Shown here in pieces: positions 18,165 to 26,763 of a DNA stretch of 64,000 nucleotides. The stretch comes from Baekduia soli (GTDB lineage Bacteria > Actinomycetota > Thermoleophilia > Solirubrobacterales > Solirubrobacteraceae). The stretch is from positions 3,100,001 through 3,164,000 of the forward strand of contig NZ_CP042430.1 of assembly GCF_007970665.1 (NCBI RefSeq), given 5' to 3'. Both the position numbers and the translations under genes were made by a program. Positions within the stretch are counted from its first letter, which is position 1; each line of letters begins with the position of its first letter. Under the pieces are notes generated by a model, which saw only the letters and a program-made list of their open reading frames with translations, searched no databases and was not told where the DNA came from.

Positions 18165-18974
18165 TCAGCGGTCCGCGCCGCCGTCGTCCCCGAGGAACCC
18201 GAGCACGACGGCGGCGAACGCCTCCGGCGCCGTGACCGCCGCGACGTGCCCGTGGCCCTGAAGGACGACGAGGCGCCCGTCGGGCAGCGCGTCGGCCAGG
18301 CCGCCGCAGAGCTGGTGGCGCCACGGCGGGCTCGTGGACCCGACGAGCACGAGCGTCGGGACGTGATGGCCGGCGAAGCGGGCGGGGTCCAGCGCGTAGG
18401 TCGCGGCCACGTGACCCTGGCGCGGCACCGCGGCGATCGTGGCGGCGGCGTCGCGCCAGCGGGGGCCGCGGCGGATGTCGTCCAACACCTCCGGCGCGAT
18501 GCCGAAGCGGCGCGTCATCAGCAGCGCGACCGCGTCGTCGAGGGCGCCGTCGCCGACGAGGCGCTCGAGCTCGGCGGCCACGCCGGCCAGCTCCGGGTCG
18601 CTGCCCAGCGACGGCTCGTAGAGCACCATCCGCCGGACGTCGGCGTGCAGCGAGGCCTCCAGCGCGACGAGCCCGCCGTAGGAGTGGGCGAGGAGGTCGG
18701 TGCCCGGCCCGGCCGCCTGCAGGACCGCGGTGACGTCGGCGACCTCGTCCTGGAGCCGATAGGGGTCGCTGCCGGAGCCGCTCGCGCCGTGGTCGCGGCG
18801 GTCGGGGGTCCACAGCTCCCGGTGGGGCTCGAGGTGGGGGCGGACCGGGTCCCACCAGCGCGCGTCGGTCATCCCGCCGTGGACGGCGACCAGCGGGCGG
18901 CCGCAGCCGCCGCGGCGCACGGCGATGTCGACGCCGGTCGGGCTGTGCACGACGTTGGTCACGCCCGTGAGCAT
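18165..18974 (-). CDS. Alpha/beta hydrolase family protein
   Basis: An alpha/beta-hydrolase-fold enzyme of about 269 residues: oxyanion segment VAVHGGMTDARWW, nucleophile elbow AHSYGG, acid region LVLVGSTSPPW and a catalytic-His region in LQGHGHVAAV. DRRDHGASGSG is the usual strand-4 turn. The acid position reads STS rather than an obvious Asp, so the catalytic acid is uncertain. Start uncertain: ATG 18974 is used; GTG 19013 would add 13 residues rich in Arg. Divergent from the secreted PhoX-like gene. Substrate unknown. Confidence 0.85.
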   Translation of the reverse strand: MLTGVTNVVHSPTGVDIAVRRGGCGRPLVAVHGGMTDARWWDPVRPHLEPHRELWTPDRRDHGASGSGSDPYRLQDEVADVTAVLQAAGPGTDLLAHSYGGLVALEASLHADVRRMVLYEPSLGSDPELAGVAAELERLVGDGALDDAVALLMTRRFGIAPEVLDDIRRGPRWRDAAATIAAVPRQGHVAATYALDPARFAGHHVPTLVLVGSTSPPWRHQLCGGLADALPDGRLVVLQGHGHVAAVTAPEAFAAVVLGFLGDDGGADR

Positions 18975-19125
18975 TCCCGATCGGCGGCGCAGCCGCGTCC
19001 CGCGCGCCTTCACAGGATGGACACGGCACCGTTGCGCCTCGGTAACCGTCGCGTGCCGGCGCCCGGCCTAGGTTCGCCGCGGCAAGACACCGGCACCGGG
19101 TCGGGGTCACGCAAAGGAGAACCTC

Positions 19126-20757
19126 GTGGATCGCAGACGCAAGATGGTGTCCCTGGTCGCCGGCTCGGCCCTGGCGGCCGGCGCGGCCTTCGCCGCGACC
19201 GGCGCGGCGGACTCGCCGTTCGGCTCGGGGCCCGAACTCACCGGCGTACCGACCGCCAACACGCGCTCCGACGGCTACGCCCCGGCGAGCCGCCTGTCGC
19301 CGCAGCTCACGCAGGTCGTGGTGGCCCAGGGCTCGACGAAGCTCGAGAACCCGTCGGCGCTGACCTCGTACTACGGCTATGACAACGATGTCCTCAACGC
19401 CGCCGGCGAGCCGCAGATGGTGCCGACGCCCACCAACACGGGCGAGGCGCACAAGACCGAGCCCGACAAGAACACCTACCTGGTGCTCAAGGGCCAGCAC
19501 GGCGCCGACCCGGCCTACGACTACGGCCGGCACTTCCTCTTCCAGGGCCACGAGGGCGGCGCCGGGGGCGCGAGCAGCCTCACGCGCATCAACCTCGACG
19601 CCGACGCGACGCACCGAGTGACGCTGCTGGCCACCCAGGACTCGGCCGGCAACCCGCTCTCGCCGATCGACGGCTCGACGTGGGATCCGTTCGCCCAGCG
19701 CCTGCTGCTCACGACGGAGAACCCGGCGGCCCCGACGTACGCCGCGACCGCCGACTTCCCGTCGAAGGTCGACGACGTCTCCGGCGCCCTGGGCCGCGGC
19801 GGCTACGAGGGCATCCAGGACGACTCGGCCGGCAACATCTGGATCGTCGAGGACATCGGGGGATCCAAGAAGGTCGGCACGACCGCCAAGGTGCCCAACA
19901 GCTTCGTCTACCGCTACGTCCCGGCCAAGCCCGGCGACCTGGCCCATGGCAGGCTCCAGGCGCTGCAGGTCACCGGCGCGGGCGGCCAGCCCATCACGCA
20001 GGCCACCCAGACGGCGCTCAACAGCCCCGACCAGGTCGCACTGCACACCTATGGCACGTCCTTCAAGACCACCTGGGTGACGGTGCACGACACCGCGGTC
20101 GACGGCACCGCGCCGTTCAACGCCAACACGCTGGCCAAGACGGCCGGCGCGACGCCGTTCAAGCGTCCCGAGAATGGCCAGTTCCGGCCGGGGTCCGACT
20201 TCAAGGACTTCTTCTTCGACGAGACCGGCGACACCGACGCGACCAGCCCGGAGAACGACACGGCCGGCGGCTGGGGCTCGGTGCTCAAGCTCACCCAGAA
20301 GAACCCGAGCGCGACGACGGGCACGCTGACCCTGTTCTACAAGGGCGACCAGGCCCACACGGGCCTGGACAACGTGGCGTTCCTCTCCAAGAACGTCATC
20401 TCGTTCGTCGAGGACGCCGGCGACACGCTGCACGGCCAGCGCAACGCGCTGGACTCGGCGTTCGCGTTCGACGTCAACACCGACTACGGCAACGCGGCCA
20501 ACCAGCCCGTCCGCTGGCTGGCCGAGGGCCGCGACGCCTCGGCGACGATCGACGCCGCCAATGCCGGCTTCGGCAAGAACGACGGCGACAACGAGATCAC
20601 GGGGCTGCACGTCTCGGACGGCAACCCGACGGTGGGCGGCATCCTGGGCGCCCAGAACCCCCGCCTGGGCAACGGCCGCTGGCGCTGGTTCTACACCCAG
20701 CAGCACGGCGACAACACCACGTACGAGGTCCTGGCGGCGCCCCGCCACGACGACTGA
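19126..20757 (+). CDS. Secreted PhoX-like (DUF839) protein
   Basis: A 543-residue exported protein. Residues 1-28 form a signal peptide with a basic start (MDRRRKM), an Ala-rich core and an ATGAADS cleavage region. The rest resembles the DUF839/PhoX beta-propeller family: NYLV-type strands, FLFQGHEGG, STWDPFAQRLLLTTEN, GYEGIQDDSAGNIWIVEDIGG and LDNVAFLSKNVISFVEDAGDTLHGQRNALDSAF. PhoX enzymes are calcium/iron phosphatases, but DUF839 proteins are often uncharacterised, so phosphatase activity is not assured. GTG 19126 is supported by a strong AAAGGAG. A stable hairpin follows the gene. Confidence 0.85.
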   Translation: MDRRRKMVSLVAGSALAAGAAFAATGAADSPFGSGPELTGVPTANTRSDGYAPASRLSPQLTQVVVAQGSTKLENPSALTSYYGYDNDVLNAAGEPQMVPTPTNTGEAHKTEPDKNTYLVLKGQHGADPAYDYGRHFLFQGHEGGAGGASSLTRINLDADATHRVTLLATQDSAGNPLSPIDGSTWDPFAQRLLLTTENPAAPTYAATADFPSKVDDVSGALGRGGYEGIQDDSAGNIWIVEDIGGSKKVGTTAKVPNSFVYRYVPAKPGDLAHGRLQALQVTGAGGQPITQATQTALNSPDQVALHTYGTSFKTTWVTVHDTAVDGTAPFNANTLAKTAGATPFKRPENGQFRPGSDFKDFFFDETGDTDATSPENDTAGGWGSVLKLTQKNPSATTGTLTLFYKGDQAHTGLDNVAFLSKNVISFVEDAGDTLHGQRNALDSAFAFDVNTDYGNAANQPVRWLAEGRDASATIDAANAGFGKNDGDNEITGLHVSDGNPTVGGILGAQNPRLGNGRWRWFYTQQHGDNTTYEVLAAPRHDD

Positions 20758-20799
20758 CCGCGCGCCCGGCCCGGCGCCGGACGGCACGGATGCACCCCG

Positions 20800-20826
20800 G
20801 GGCCGGGCGCGGACCGCGCCCGGTCC
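20800..20826 (+). terminator. Strong GC hairpin after the PhoX-like gene
   Basis: A 12-bp stem GGGCCGGGCGCG / CGCGCCCGGTCC (one G-U type pair) with a 3-base loop, 43 bp after the stop codon. There is no T-tract. Confidence 0.6.
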
Positions 20827-20878
20827 CGCAGCGTGCTTGACTGACCGGCGTCCCTGACCGCGACCCGGGAGCGCCGCC

Positions 20879-21589
20879 GTGCCCGACCTGACCTATGCCG
20901 CCGCCTCCGCGGACCTGGGGGCCTACCTCGCCGTCCCGCTGGGCGAGGGCCCGTGGCCGGGCGTCGTCGTCATCCAGGACGCGCTGGGCCTGGGCGACGA
21001 CATCCGCGAGCAGGCCGACCGGCTGGCCGCCGCCGGCTACCTCGCGCTGGCCCCCGACCTCTACAGCGGACGCGGGCTGAAGTGCGTCGTGGCGACCATC
21101 GCCTCGTCGCGCTCGGGCCGTGGCCCGGCGTTCGAGGACATCGAGGCCGCGCGCCGCTGGCTGCAGGCCCGCGAGGACTGCACGGGGCGGATCGGGATCA
21201 TCGGCTTCTGCATGGGCGGCGGCTTCGCGCTGCTCAGCGCCCCGCGCTTCGCGTTCGCCGCCGCCTCGGTCAACTACGGCGAGGTGCCGTCCGACACGTC
21301 CGTCCTGGCCGGCGCCTGCCCGGTGGTGGCCAGCTACGGGCGGCGCGACCGGATGATGCCGGGCCGCGCGGCCCGCCTGGAGCGCGCGCTGACCGAGCAC
21401 GGCGTCGAGCACGACGTCAAGGAGTACCCCGACGCCGGGCACAGCTTCCTCAACCGCATCAACACCGGGCCGCTGTTGGGGCCGATCGCGCACGTCGCGG
21501 GCGTCGGCTACCACCACCCGTCGGCCGAGGACGCGTGGAGGCGCATCCTGGGGTTCTTCGCCGAGCACCTCGCCGCCCCCGCGGCGTAG
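20879..21589 (+). CDS. Dienelactone hydrolase family protein
   Basis: A 236-residue alpha/beta hydrolase of the DLH family, which hydrolyses lactones such as 4-carboxymethylenebut-2-en-4-olide in aromatic breakdown. The nucleophile is cysteine in GIIGFCMGGGFAL, followed by YGRRDRMM (acid) and PDAGHSFLN (His). The opening strand PGVVVIQDALGLGDDIREQADRLAAAGYLALAPDLY is classic. The start is GTG 20879. No other aromatic-degradation gene is nearby, so the natural substrate is open. Convergent with the glycosyltransferase gene. Confidence 0.92.
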   Translation: MPDLTYAAASADLGAYLAVPLGEGPWPGVVVIQDALGLGDDIREQADRLAAAGYLALAPDLYSGRGLKCVVATIASSRSGRGPAFEDIEAARRWLQAREDCTGRIGIIGFCMGGGFALLSAPRFAFAAASVNYGEVPSDTSVLAGACPVVASYGRRDRMMPGRAARLERALTEHGVEHDVKEYPDAGHSFLNRINTGPLLGPIAHVAGVGYHHPSAEDAWRRILGFFAEHLAAPAA

Positions 21590-21595
21590 GGCCGG

Positions 21596-23095
21596 TCAGC
21601 CCAGGCGCCGCAGCCCGGGCCACAGCCGCGACCAGGGCGCGCGCGTCCCGGCGCAGCGGTCGACCGGCTCGCCGCGCTCGTCGTTGTCGACGCCCGCGGC
21701 GTTGTCGATGCGGGCCGCGACCCGGCAGCCGGTGAAGTCGGCCCGCAGCCGCGCCGCCGAGAAGCCGACGGTGATCACGGGCGAGGGCCGGTCCGGGGGC
21801 GGGCCCCACTCGTGGAACGCGTTGTGCCCGCTGAACGCCGCGGGCAGGCCGAGCGCCGGGCCGTAGCGGTCGATGGCCCCGGCCTCGCCGTAGTTGGAGG
21901 TGAGGATCACGGGGGCGCCGGGCGTGTCGCGGTAGACGCCGGCCACCGTGCGGGCCAGGGCCGGCCAGCCGATGGTCTCGCCGATGTCGCCGTTCATCGC
22001 GATGACGACGCCCGCATCGCGCGCGGGCAGGACGGGCAGCGCGAGCGTGACCGAGACCACGGCGCTGAGCACGACCGCGACGGCCAGCAGCCCGGCGCGC
22101 ACGCGCCGCGCGCCGTGGTCCAGCCAGGCGTCGGCGCGCAGCGCGCCGGCGGCGAGCAGCACGCCGAACATCCCGGCCAGGTAGTACGGCTTGCCGCCCG
22201 TGGCCAGGAAGACCACGGCCAGCACGACCCAGGCCACCGCGAACAGCCGGTGGGGGCGCAGCTCCGGGCGCCGCGCGAGGTCGACGAGGCCCGCGATCCA
22301 GACCGGGGCCAGCACCGGGCTGACGAGCAGGAGCTGGAACGGCAGCAGCGCCCAGCGCGGCTGCGAGCTCGACGACCCGCCGCTGGCGATGGACGACGAG
22401 ACGTCGAGCTGGGGCCAGCCGTGGCCGGCCTGCCAGATCAGCCACGGCGACCAGAGCACGAGCGCGATCGCCGCGCCGGCCCAGGGCGCCGGACGGCGCA
22501 GCAGCTCGCGCGGGCCGGCCGCGGCGATCCCGACGCCCAGCGCGACGAGCAGGAACGCGATGAGCGGCTTGTCCAGCAGGGCCAGCCCGGCGACGACGCC
22601 CGCGGCGAGCCAGGGCGCGCCGGCGCCGGTGCGCAGCGCTCGCGCGACGAGCCACGTGACCGCCGTCCAGGCCATGAGGTCGAACGTCGCCGTGCTCAGC
22701 AGGTGGCCGACGATGAGCACGACCGACGCGACCGCGGCGCAGGTGGCGGCGATGAGCTGCGCCCGGCGCCGGCCGCCGAGCTCGGCGGCGATGAGCCCGG
22801 TGAGGGCGACGGTCGTGCCGGCCATGAGCGCGGAGGGCAGCCGCAGCGCGACCAGCGAGCCGGGGGCGACCGCGTCGGCGGCCCGGGCGACCAGCGGCGT
22901 GAGCGGGCCCTGGTCGGCGTAGGCCCAGGCGAGGTGGCGCCCCGCGGCCAGGAAGTACAGCTCGTCGCGGTGGTAGCCGTAGCCGCCCGACCCCGCGACG
23001 AGGACCAGCGCCACGAGCGCGCCGAGGGCCAGCAGCGGCGCGAGCGCCGGCCGCGGCGCGCCTGTCCCGGGGAGGTCGGTCGGCGGCGCGGCCAT
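21596..23095 (-). CDS. GT39/ArnT-like membrane glycosyltransferase
   Basis: A 499-residue polytopic membrane protein of the PMT/ArnT superfamily, which uses polyprenyl-phosphate sugars on the outer face of the membrane. After the first helix it has the luminal-loop motif GYGYHRDELYFLAAGRHLAW with acidic residues needed for catalysis, then DQGPLTPL, followed by about ten hydrophobic segments and a soluble C-terminal domain (VILTSNYGEAGAIDRYGP). ATG 23095 is used; ATG 23131 would add 12 residues. No clear ribosome-binding site is seen for either. Acceptor (lipid, protein or cell-wall polymer) unknown. Confidence 0.88.
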   Translation of the reverse strand: MAAPPTDLPGTGAPRPALAPLLALGALVALVLVAGSGGYGYHRDELYFLAAGRHLAWAYADQGPLTPLVARAADAVAPGSLVALRLPSALMAGTTVALTGLIAAELGGRRRAQLIAATCAAVASVVLIVGHLLSTATFDLMAWTAVTWLVARALRTGAGAPWLAAGVVAGLALLDKPLIAFLLVALGVGIAAAGPRELLRRPAPWAGAAIALVLWSPWLIWQAGHGWPQLDVSSSIASGGSSSSQPRWALLPFQLLLVSPVLAPVWIAGLVDLARRPELRPHRLFAVAWVVLAVVFLATGGKPYYLAGMFGVLLAAGALRADAWLDHGARRVRAGLLAVAVVLSAVVSVTLALPVLPARDAGVVIAMNGDIGETIGWPALARTVAGVYRDTPGAPVILTSNYGEAGAIDRYGPALGLPAAFSGHNAFHEWGPPPDRPSPVITVGFSAARLRADFTGCRVAARIDNAAGVDNDERGEPVDRCAGTRAPWSRLWPGLRRLG

Positions 23096-23164
23096 GGCGT
23101 GCGCCCATGATGGGGCCGGCGGGCGGTGCATTGCGGGCCGGGGTCCGCGCGCGCACCGCGACCC

Positions 23165-23989
23165 TCAGCGCCGGAGGCGACGCAGCAGCCTGGCGATGGC
23201 GCGCTCGCGCCGCCGCAGCCGGCGGGGAGCCACGACGCCCAGCAGCCGCGGCGGCGCGGGCCGGGCCCGGTGGCGGGCGACGAAGCCGGCGCCGATGCCC
23301 AGCGCCGCCAGCGTCGCGACGACCACGCCGGGCGTGGCCCGCAGCCGGCCGTAGGCCTCGCGGACCTCCGGCCAGGCCTGCTCGTCGATGAGCCCGACCG
23401 GGTCCGCGGCGCCCGGGCCGGGCCGGATCGGCGCCAGGATCACCACCCGCACGTGGCGCGGGCGGGGGAGGGGCCCCAGCCACAGGCGGGAGGTGCCGGC
23501 GATCGCCGCGGGCAGGATGGGCGCGCCGGTCTCCGTCGCGAGCCGCCCGGCGCCGTGGTGGGGCGACCCGAGGGCGTCGGGCTCGTCGACCCTCGTCCCC
23601 TCGGGGAACAGCACGAGCACCTCGCCGGCCCGCAGCACGGCGCGGGCGGTCTCCATCGCCTCGGCGTCGGCCTCGCCGCGGCGCACCGGGAACGCGCCGA
23701 GGCGCACGAACAGCGAGCCCAGGGGGCCGGCGAACAGCTCGCGCTTGGCCATGAAGCGCAGCGGGCGGGGTCCGGCGAGCGAGAGGAAGAACGGGTCCAG
23801 GAAGCTCTTGTGGTTGGGGGTCAGGATCGCCGGCCCGTGGCGGGGGAGGTGCTCGGCCCCCTCGATGCCGACGCGGAACCACAGCCGCAGGGGCGGCGCC
23901 AGCAGGGCGCGGACGATGCGGTACAGCGCACGGCTGACGCCGCGCTCCCGGGCCCGGCGGTGCGCCGCGCGCTCGCTGCGGGGCGACAT
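23165..23989 (-). CDS. 1-acyl-sn-glycerol-3-phosphate acyltransferase family protein (PlsC-like)
   Basis: A 274-residue membrane-associated acyltransferase. The NHX4D motif is NHKSFLD and the second glycerophosphate-binding motif is LFPEGTR; a PILPAAIAGTSRL segment matches the later family block. The C-terminal 40 residues contain a hydrophobic stretch (ATLAALGIGAGFVARH) and end very basic (RRLRRRERAIARLLRRLRR), probably membrane-binding. Divergent from, and near to, the PAP2/GDPD/UPF0104 genes, so a phospholipid-metabolism role fits. Confidence 0.9.
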   Translation of the reverse strand: MSPRSERAAHRRARERGVSRALYRIVRALLAPPLRLWFRVGIEGAEHLPRHGPAILTPNHKSFLDPFFLSLAGPRPLRFMAKRELFAGPLGSLFVRLGAFPVRRGEADAEAMETARAVLRAGEVLVLFPEGTRVDEPDALGSPHHGAGRLATETGAPILPAAIAGTSRLWLGPLPRPRHVRVVILAPIRPGPGAADPVGLIDEQAWPEVREAYGRLRATPGVVVATLAALGIGAGFVARHRARPAPPRLLGVVAPRRLRRRERAIARLLRRLRR

Positions 23990-24119
23990 CCCCCGGTTCT
24001 CGCAGCCCGGGGGCTCCCTGCCAAGCGGGGCGGGCCGCGGTCGCCTCCGTAATGGTCACCCGCCCGGCGCGGAAGACGGCGGATGCGGGCGTGCGGGCGC
24101 CCGGGCATGGTGGGCACGC

Positions 24120-24968
24120 ATGTCGCCCCGCGCCCTCCGCGCCCGTCCCGGACCCGGCCTGCGGCGCCACAGCGGCGCCCGCGAGCTCCTCGTGTTCGGC
24201 CTGGCCTACCTGACGTACTTCGGCGTGCGCGCGATCACCGAGGGCGACGCCGCCCGTGCCTTCCGCAACGCGGACGGGCTCATCGGGCTCGAGCGCCGGC
24301 TCGGCCTGGACCGCGAGGCCGCCGTCCAGGGGCTCGTGACCGGATCGCGGCTGCTCACCGACGGGGCCGACGCGGTCTACATCTACGGCCACTGGCCCGT
24401 GCTGGTGGTCTCGGGCGTGCTGCTCTTCCGCCTGGCGCCCGCCCAGTACCGCACGCTGCGCGACGCCTGCCTCATCAGCGGCCTGGCCGGCCTGGTGATC
24501 TTCGCCTGCTTCCCCGTCGCGCCGCCGCGGCTGAGCGATGCCTCGGTGATCGACACGATCACGAGGGGCTCGCCGGGCTACCGCCAGCTGCTGCCGCCGT
24601 CGCTGGTCAACCAGTACGCCGCGATGCCGAGCTTCCACGCCGGCTGGAACCTGCTCGTCGGCATCGCGGTCTACCGGGCCACCCGCCATTGGGCCTTGAG
24701 GTCGTTCGCGGTCCTCATGCCGGCGGCGATGGCCTTCGCCGTGGTCGCCACGGCCAACCACTTCATCATCGACGTCGTCGTCGGCGTGGCGATCGTCCTC
24801 GCGGCCCTGCGCGCCGCGGTCGTCCTCGAGCGCCGGCGCGCCCGTCCTACACTCATCAGCATCCCGAAGGGTCCGAATGCGGACAAGTACCTTGACATCC
24901 ACACCTCCCATGCCGTTCCTCGTCGCGCACCGCGCAGGCAACGACCTCGGGCGCCTGCGCCGCGCTGA
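24120..24968 (+). CDS. PAP2-family (inositolphosphotransferase-like) membrane protein
   Basis: A 282-residue membrane protein with about six hydrophobic segments. The catalytic PAP2 motifs are PSFHAGWNLL (motif 2) and NHFIIDVVVG (motif 3); the layout with VYIYGHWPVLV and CFPVAPPRL is that of the PAP2_3/AUR1-like group, which includes inositolphosphoryl transferases. ATG 24120 is the first plausible start. Its 3' end overlaps the next gene's start by 59 bp, and its last 25 residues are Arg/Pro-rich and look unlike the core, suggesting the stop may have moved downstream. Confidence 0.88.
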   Translation: MSPRALRARPGPGLRRHSGARELLVFGLAYLTYFGVRAITEGDAARAFRNADGLIGLERRLGLDREAAVQGLVTGSRLLTDGADAVYIYGHWPVLVVSGVLLFRLAPAQYRTLRDACLISGLAGLVIFACFPVAPPRLSDASVIDTITRGSPGYRQLLPPSLVNQYAAMPSFHAGWNLLVGIAVYRATRHWALRSFAVLMPAAMAFAVVATANHFIIDVVVGVAIVLAALRAAVVLERRRARPTLISIPKGPNADKYLDIHTSHAVPRRAPRRQRPRAPAPR

Positions 24969-25563
24969 GTCGCTCGGCATCCCGCTCATCGAGGCCGACG
25001 TCCACCTCTTTGCCGGCCGCCTCGAGGTGCGCCACCTCAAGACGGTCGGCCCGCTGCCCATCCTGTGGGACCGCTGGGAGCTCGCGCCGCCGTGGCGGCC
25101 GCGGCTCCTGCTCGGCGACCTGCTGGCCACCGCCGCCCCGCCGACCGAGCTCATGCTCGACCTCAAGGGGCGCGACCCGCGGCTCGCGCGGGCCGTCGCG
25201 GCCTGCCTGGACCGCCACGGCGACGGGCGGCGCGTGACCGTGTGCTCGCGCACGTGGCGGCTGCTGCGCCCGCTGGAGGGGCGGCCCGACGTTCGCGTCG
25301 TGCACTCCGTGGGCAGCCGGCGCCAGCTGGCGGCGCTGCGCCGGCTGCTGGGCTACCGGGCGGTCGACGGCGTCTCGATCCACCGGCGCCTGCTCGATGC
25401 GCCCGTGACCGCCGCGCTCAAGCGCGACGTCGGGCTGCTCGTGAGCTGGCCGGTCGAGACCGCAGAGGAGGCCCGACGGCTGGCGGCCTGGGGCGTCGAC
25501 GGGCTCATCACGACGCGCTTCGACGCGCTGGCCGGCGTCCTGGCCGGCGGGGAGGCGGCGTGA
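24910..25563 (+). CDS. Glycerophosphodiester phosphodiesterase family protein
   Basis: A 217-residue single-domain GDPD. Catalytic elements are at the start: AHRAGN (His7-Arg8), Glu28 and Asp30 in LIEADVHLF, and His32; LMLDLKGRD and the final GVDGLITTR complete the barrel. It hydrolyses glycerophosphodiesters to glycerol phosphate and an alcohol, or acts on lysolipids. I use ATG 24910, so that the protein starts at strand 1; the reading frame opens further upstream. Its TGA overlaps the GTG of the following UPF0104-like gene. No signal peptide, so cytoplasmic. Confidence 0.9.
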   Translation: MPFLVAHRAGNDLGRLRRAESLGIPLIEADVHLFAGRLEVRHLKTVGPLPILWDRWELAPPWRPRLLLGDLLATAAPPTELMLDLKGRDPRLARAVAACLDRHGDGRRVTVCSRTWRLLRPLEGRPDVRVVHSVGSRRQLAALRRLLGYRAVDGVSIHRRLLDAPVTAALKRDVGLLVSWPVETAEEARRLAAWGVDGLITTRFDALAGVLAGGEAA

Positions 25564-26501
25564 TCGACCGCCTCGAGGACCTCGTGGGCGGCGTCTGGTC
25601 GCACTTCGACCACGTCGACGGGCGCCTCCTCCTGGTTGCGCTCGTCTTCCACGTGGCCAACCACGTCCTGCGCTCGGTGGCCTGGCGCAACGTGCTGGCC
25701 GGCGCCCATCCGGGCCGCCGGGTGCCGCTCCTCGGGGTCGCCTCGGCGTACGCGATCGGCGTCGCCCTCAACGCGGTCGTCCCGGGCCGCGGCGGCGACG
25801 CGGCCAAGCTGGCGATCGTGCGCTCGCGGATCGAGGGCTCCCGCGCGGCGACGATCGCCTCGACGATGGCCGTCATCATGCTCTTCGACCTCGTGGCGGC
25901 CACCCTGCTGGTCCTCGTCGTCGGGCTCACGGGCTCGGTCCCGTTCGTCCCGCACGTGCCGCTGGCCGGCGCGCCCGGGTGGATGGCGGCGCACGTGCCG
26001 ATCGCCGTCGCGGGCGTCCTCGCGCTCACGGCGCTGGTCGCGCTGGCGGTGCGCGTGCTGCGCGGGCGCGTCCGCGGCCTGCTGGCCCAGGCACGCCAGG
26101 GCGGCGCGATCCTGCGCAGCCCGGCGCGCTACGTGACGCAGGTCGCGCTCGTCCAGGCGGGCGCGTGGACCTGCCGCATCGCCGTGGTCTTCCTCCTGCT
26201 GCGCGCCTTCGGCCTGCACGCGACGGTCCCCACGGCGGCGCTGGTGATGGTGCTGTGCGGGGCATCGACGCTCATCCCGCTGACCCCCGGCGGCGCCGGC
26301 ACCCAGCAGGTCATGCTCGCCTACGCGCTGGGCCAGGCGGCGGGCGCGGCGGTGGTGCTCTCGTTCTCGGTCGGCATGCAGGCGGGCATCACGCTCATCA
26401 ACGCCGCTCTGGGCCTGGCGGCGGCGATGGTCGCCTTCCGCACCCTGCGCCCGGTCACGGCGGTCCGTGCAGGCCTCGGGCTCGCCCGCGCTCGCGCCTG
26501 A
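25560..26501 (+). CDS. UPF0104 / lysylphosphatidylglycerol-synthase-type membrane protein
   Basis: A 313-residue polytopic protein with the LPG_synthase_TM (UPF0104) fold seen in the flippase part of MprF and in many stand-alone actinobacterial proteins. Landmarks: ALNAVVPGRGGDAAKLAIVRSR, then the late LIPLTPGGAGTQQVMLAYAL motif, typical of the family. About eight helices. The GTG start overlaps the GDPD stop (GTGA). Together with PAP2 and GDPD it makes a three-gene lipid-handling operon; lipid transfer or flipping is an inference. Confidence 0.88.
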   Translation: MIDRLEDLVGGVWSHFDHVDGRLLLVALVFHVANHVLRSVAWRNVLAGAHPGRRVPLLGVASAYAIGVALNAVVPGRGGDAAKLAIVRSRIEGSRAATIASTMAVIMLFDLVAATLLVLVVGLTGSVPFVPHVPLAGAPGWMAAHVPIAVAGVLALTALVALAVRVLRGRVRGLLAQARQGGAILRSPARYVTQVALVQAGAWTCRIAVVFLLLRAFGLHATVPTAALVMVLCGASTLIPLTPGGAGTQQVMLAYALGQAAGAAVVLSFSVGMQAGITLINAALGLAAAMVAFRTLRPVTAVRAGLGLARARA

Positions 26502-26508
26502 GCGGCGG

Positions 26509-26763
26509 TCAGGCGCGGGCGGGACGGGCCCCGGCGAGATAGGCCACCGCCGCGTCGACGCTGACGAGCTGCGCGGCGTCGCGGTCGGGGATCTCCACGC
26601 CGCCCTGCTCGGCGAGCGCCGCGACGAGGTTGAACACGTCCATCGAGTCGAGGTCGAGGTCGCGGCGCAGGTCGGCGCCCGGCGGCAGGGCGGCCAGGTC
26701 GGCGTCGGGCGCGATCTCGCCCAGGCAGGTCATGAGCAGGTCACGGGCGGCGGCGGGGGTCAC
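26509..26763 (-). CDS. Acyl carrier protein
   Basis: An 84-residue four-helix carrier protein. Ser40 in DLDLDSMDVFNLV is the phosphopantetheine attachment site; the context D-S-M-D is normal for ACP-like domains. Acidic overall, of typical length. GTG 26763 overlaps the stop of the E2 acyltransferase (GTGA), so it is translationally coupled as the last gene of the acetoin/2-oxoacid dehydrogenase operon. An ACP there is unusual; it may receive the acyl group made by E2 or have an independent role. Confidence 0.88.
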   Translation of the reverse strand: MTPAAARDLLMTCLGEIAPDADLAALPPGADLRRDLDLDSMDVFNLVAALAEQGGVEIPDRDAAQLVSVDAAVAYLAGARPARA

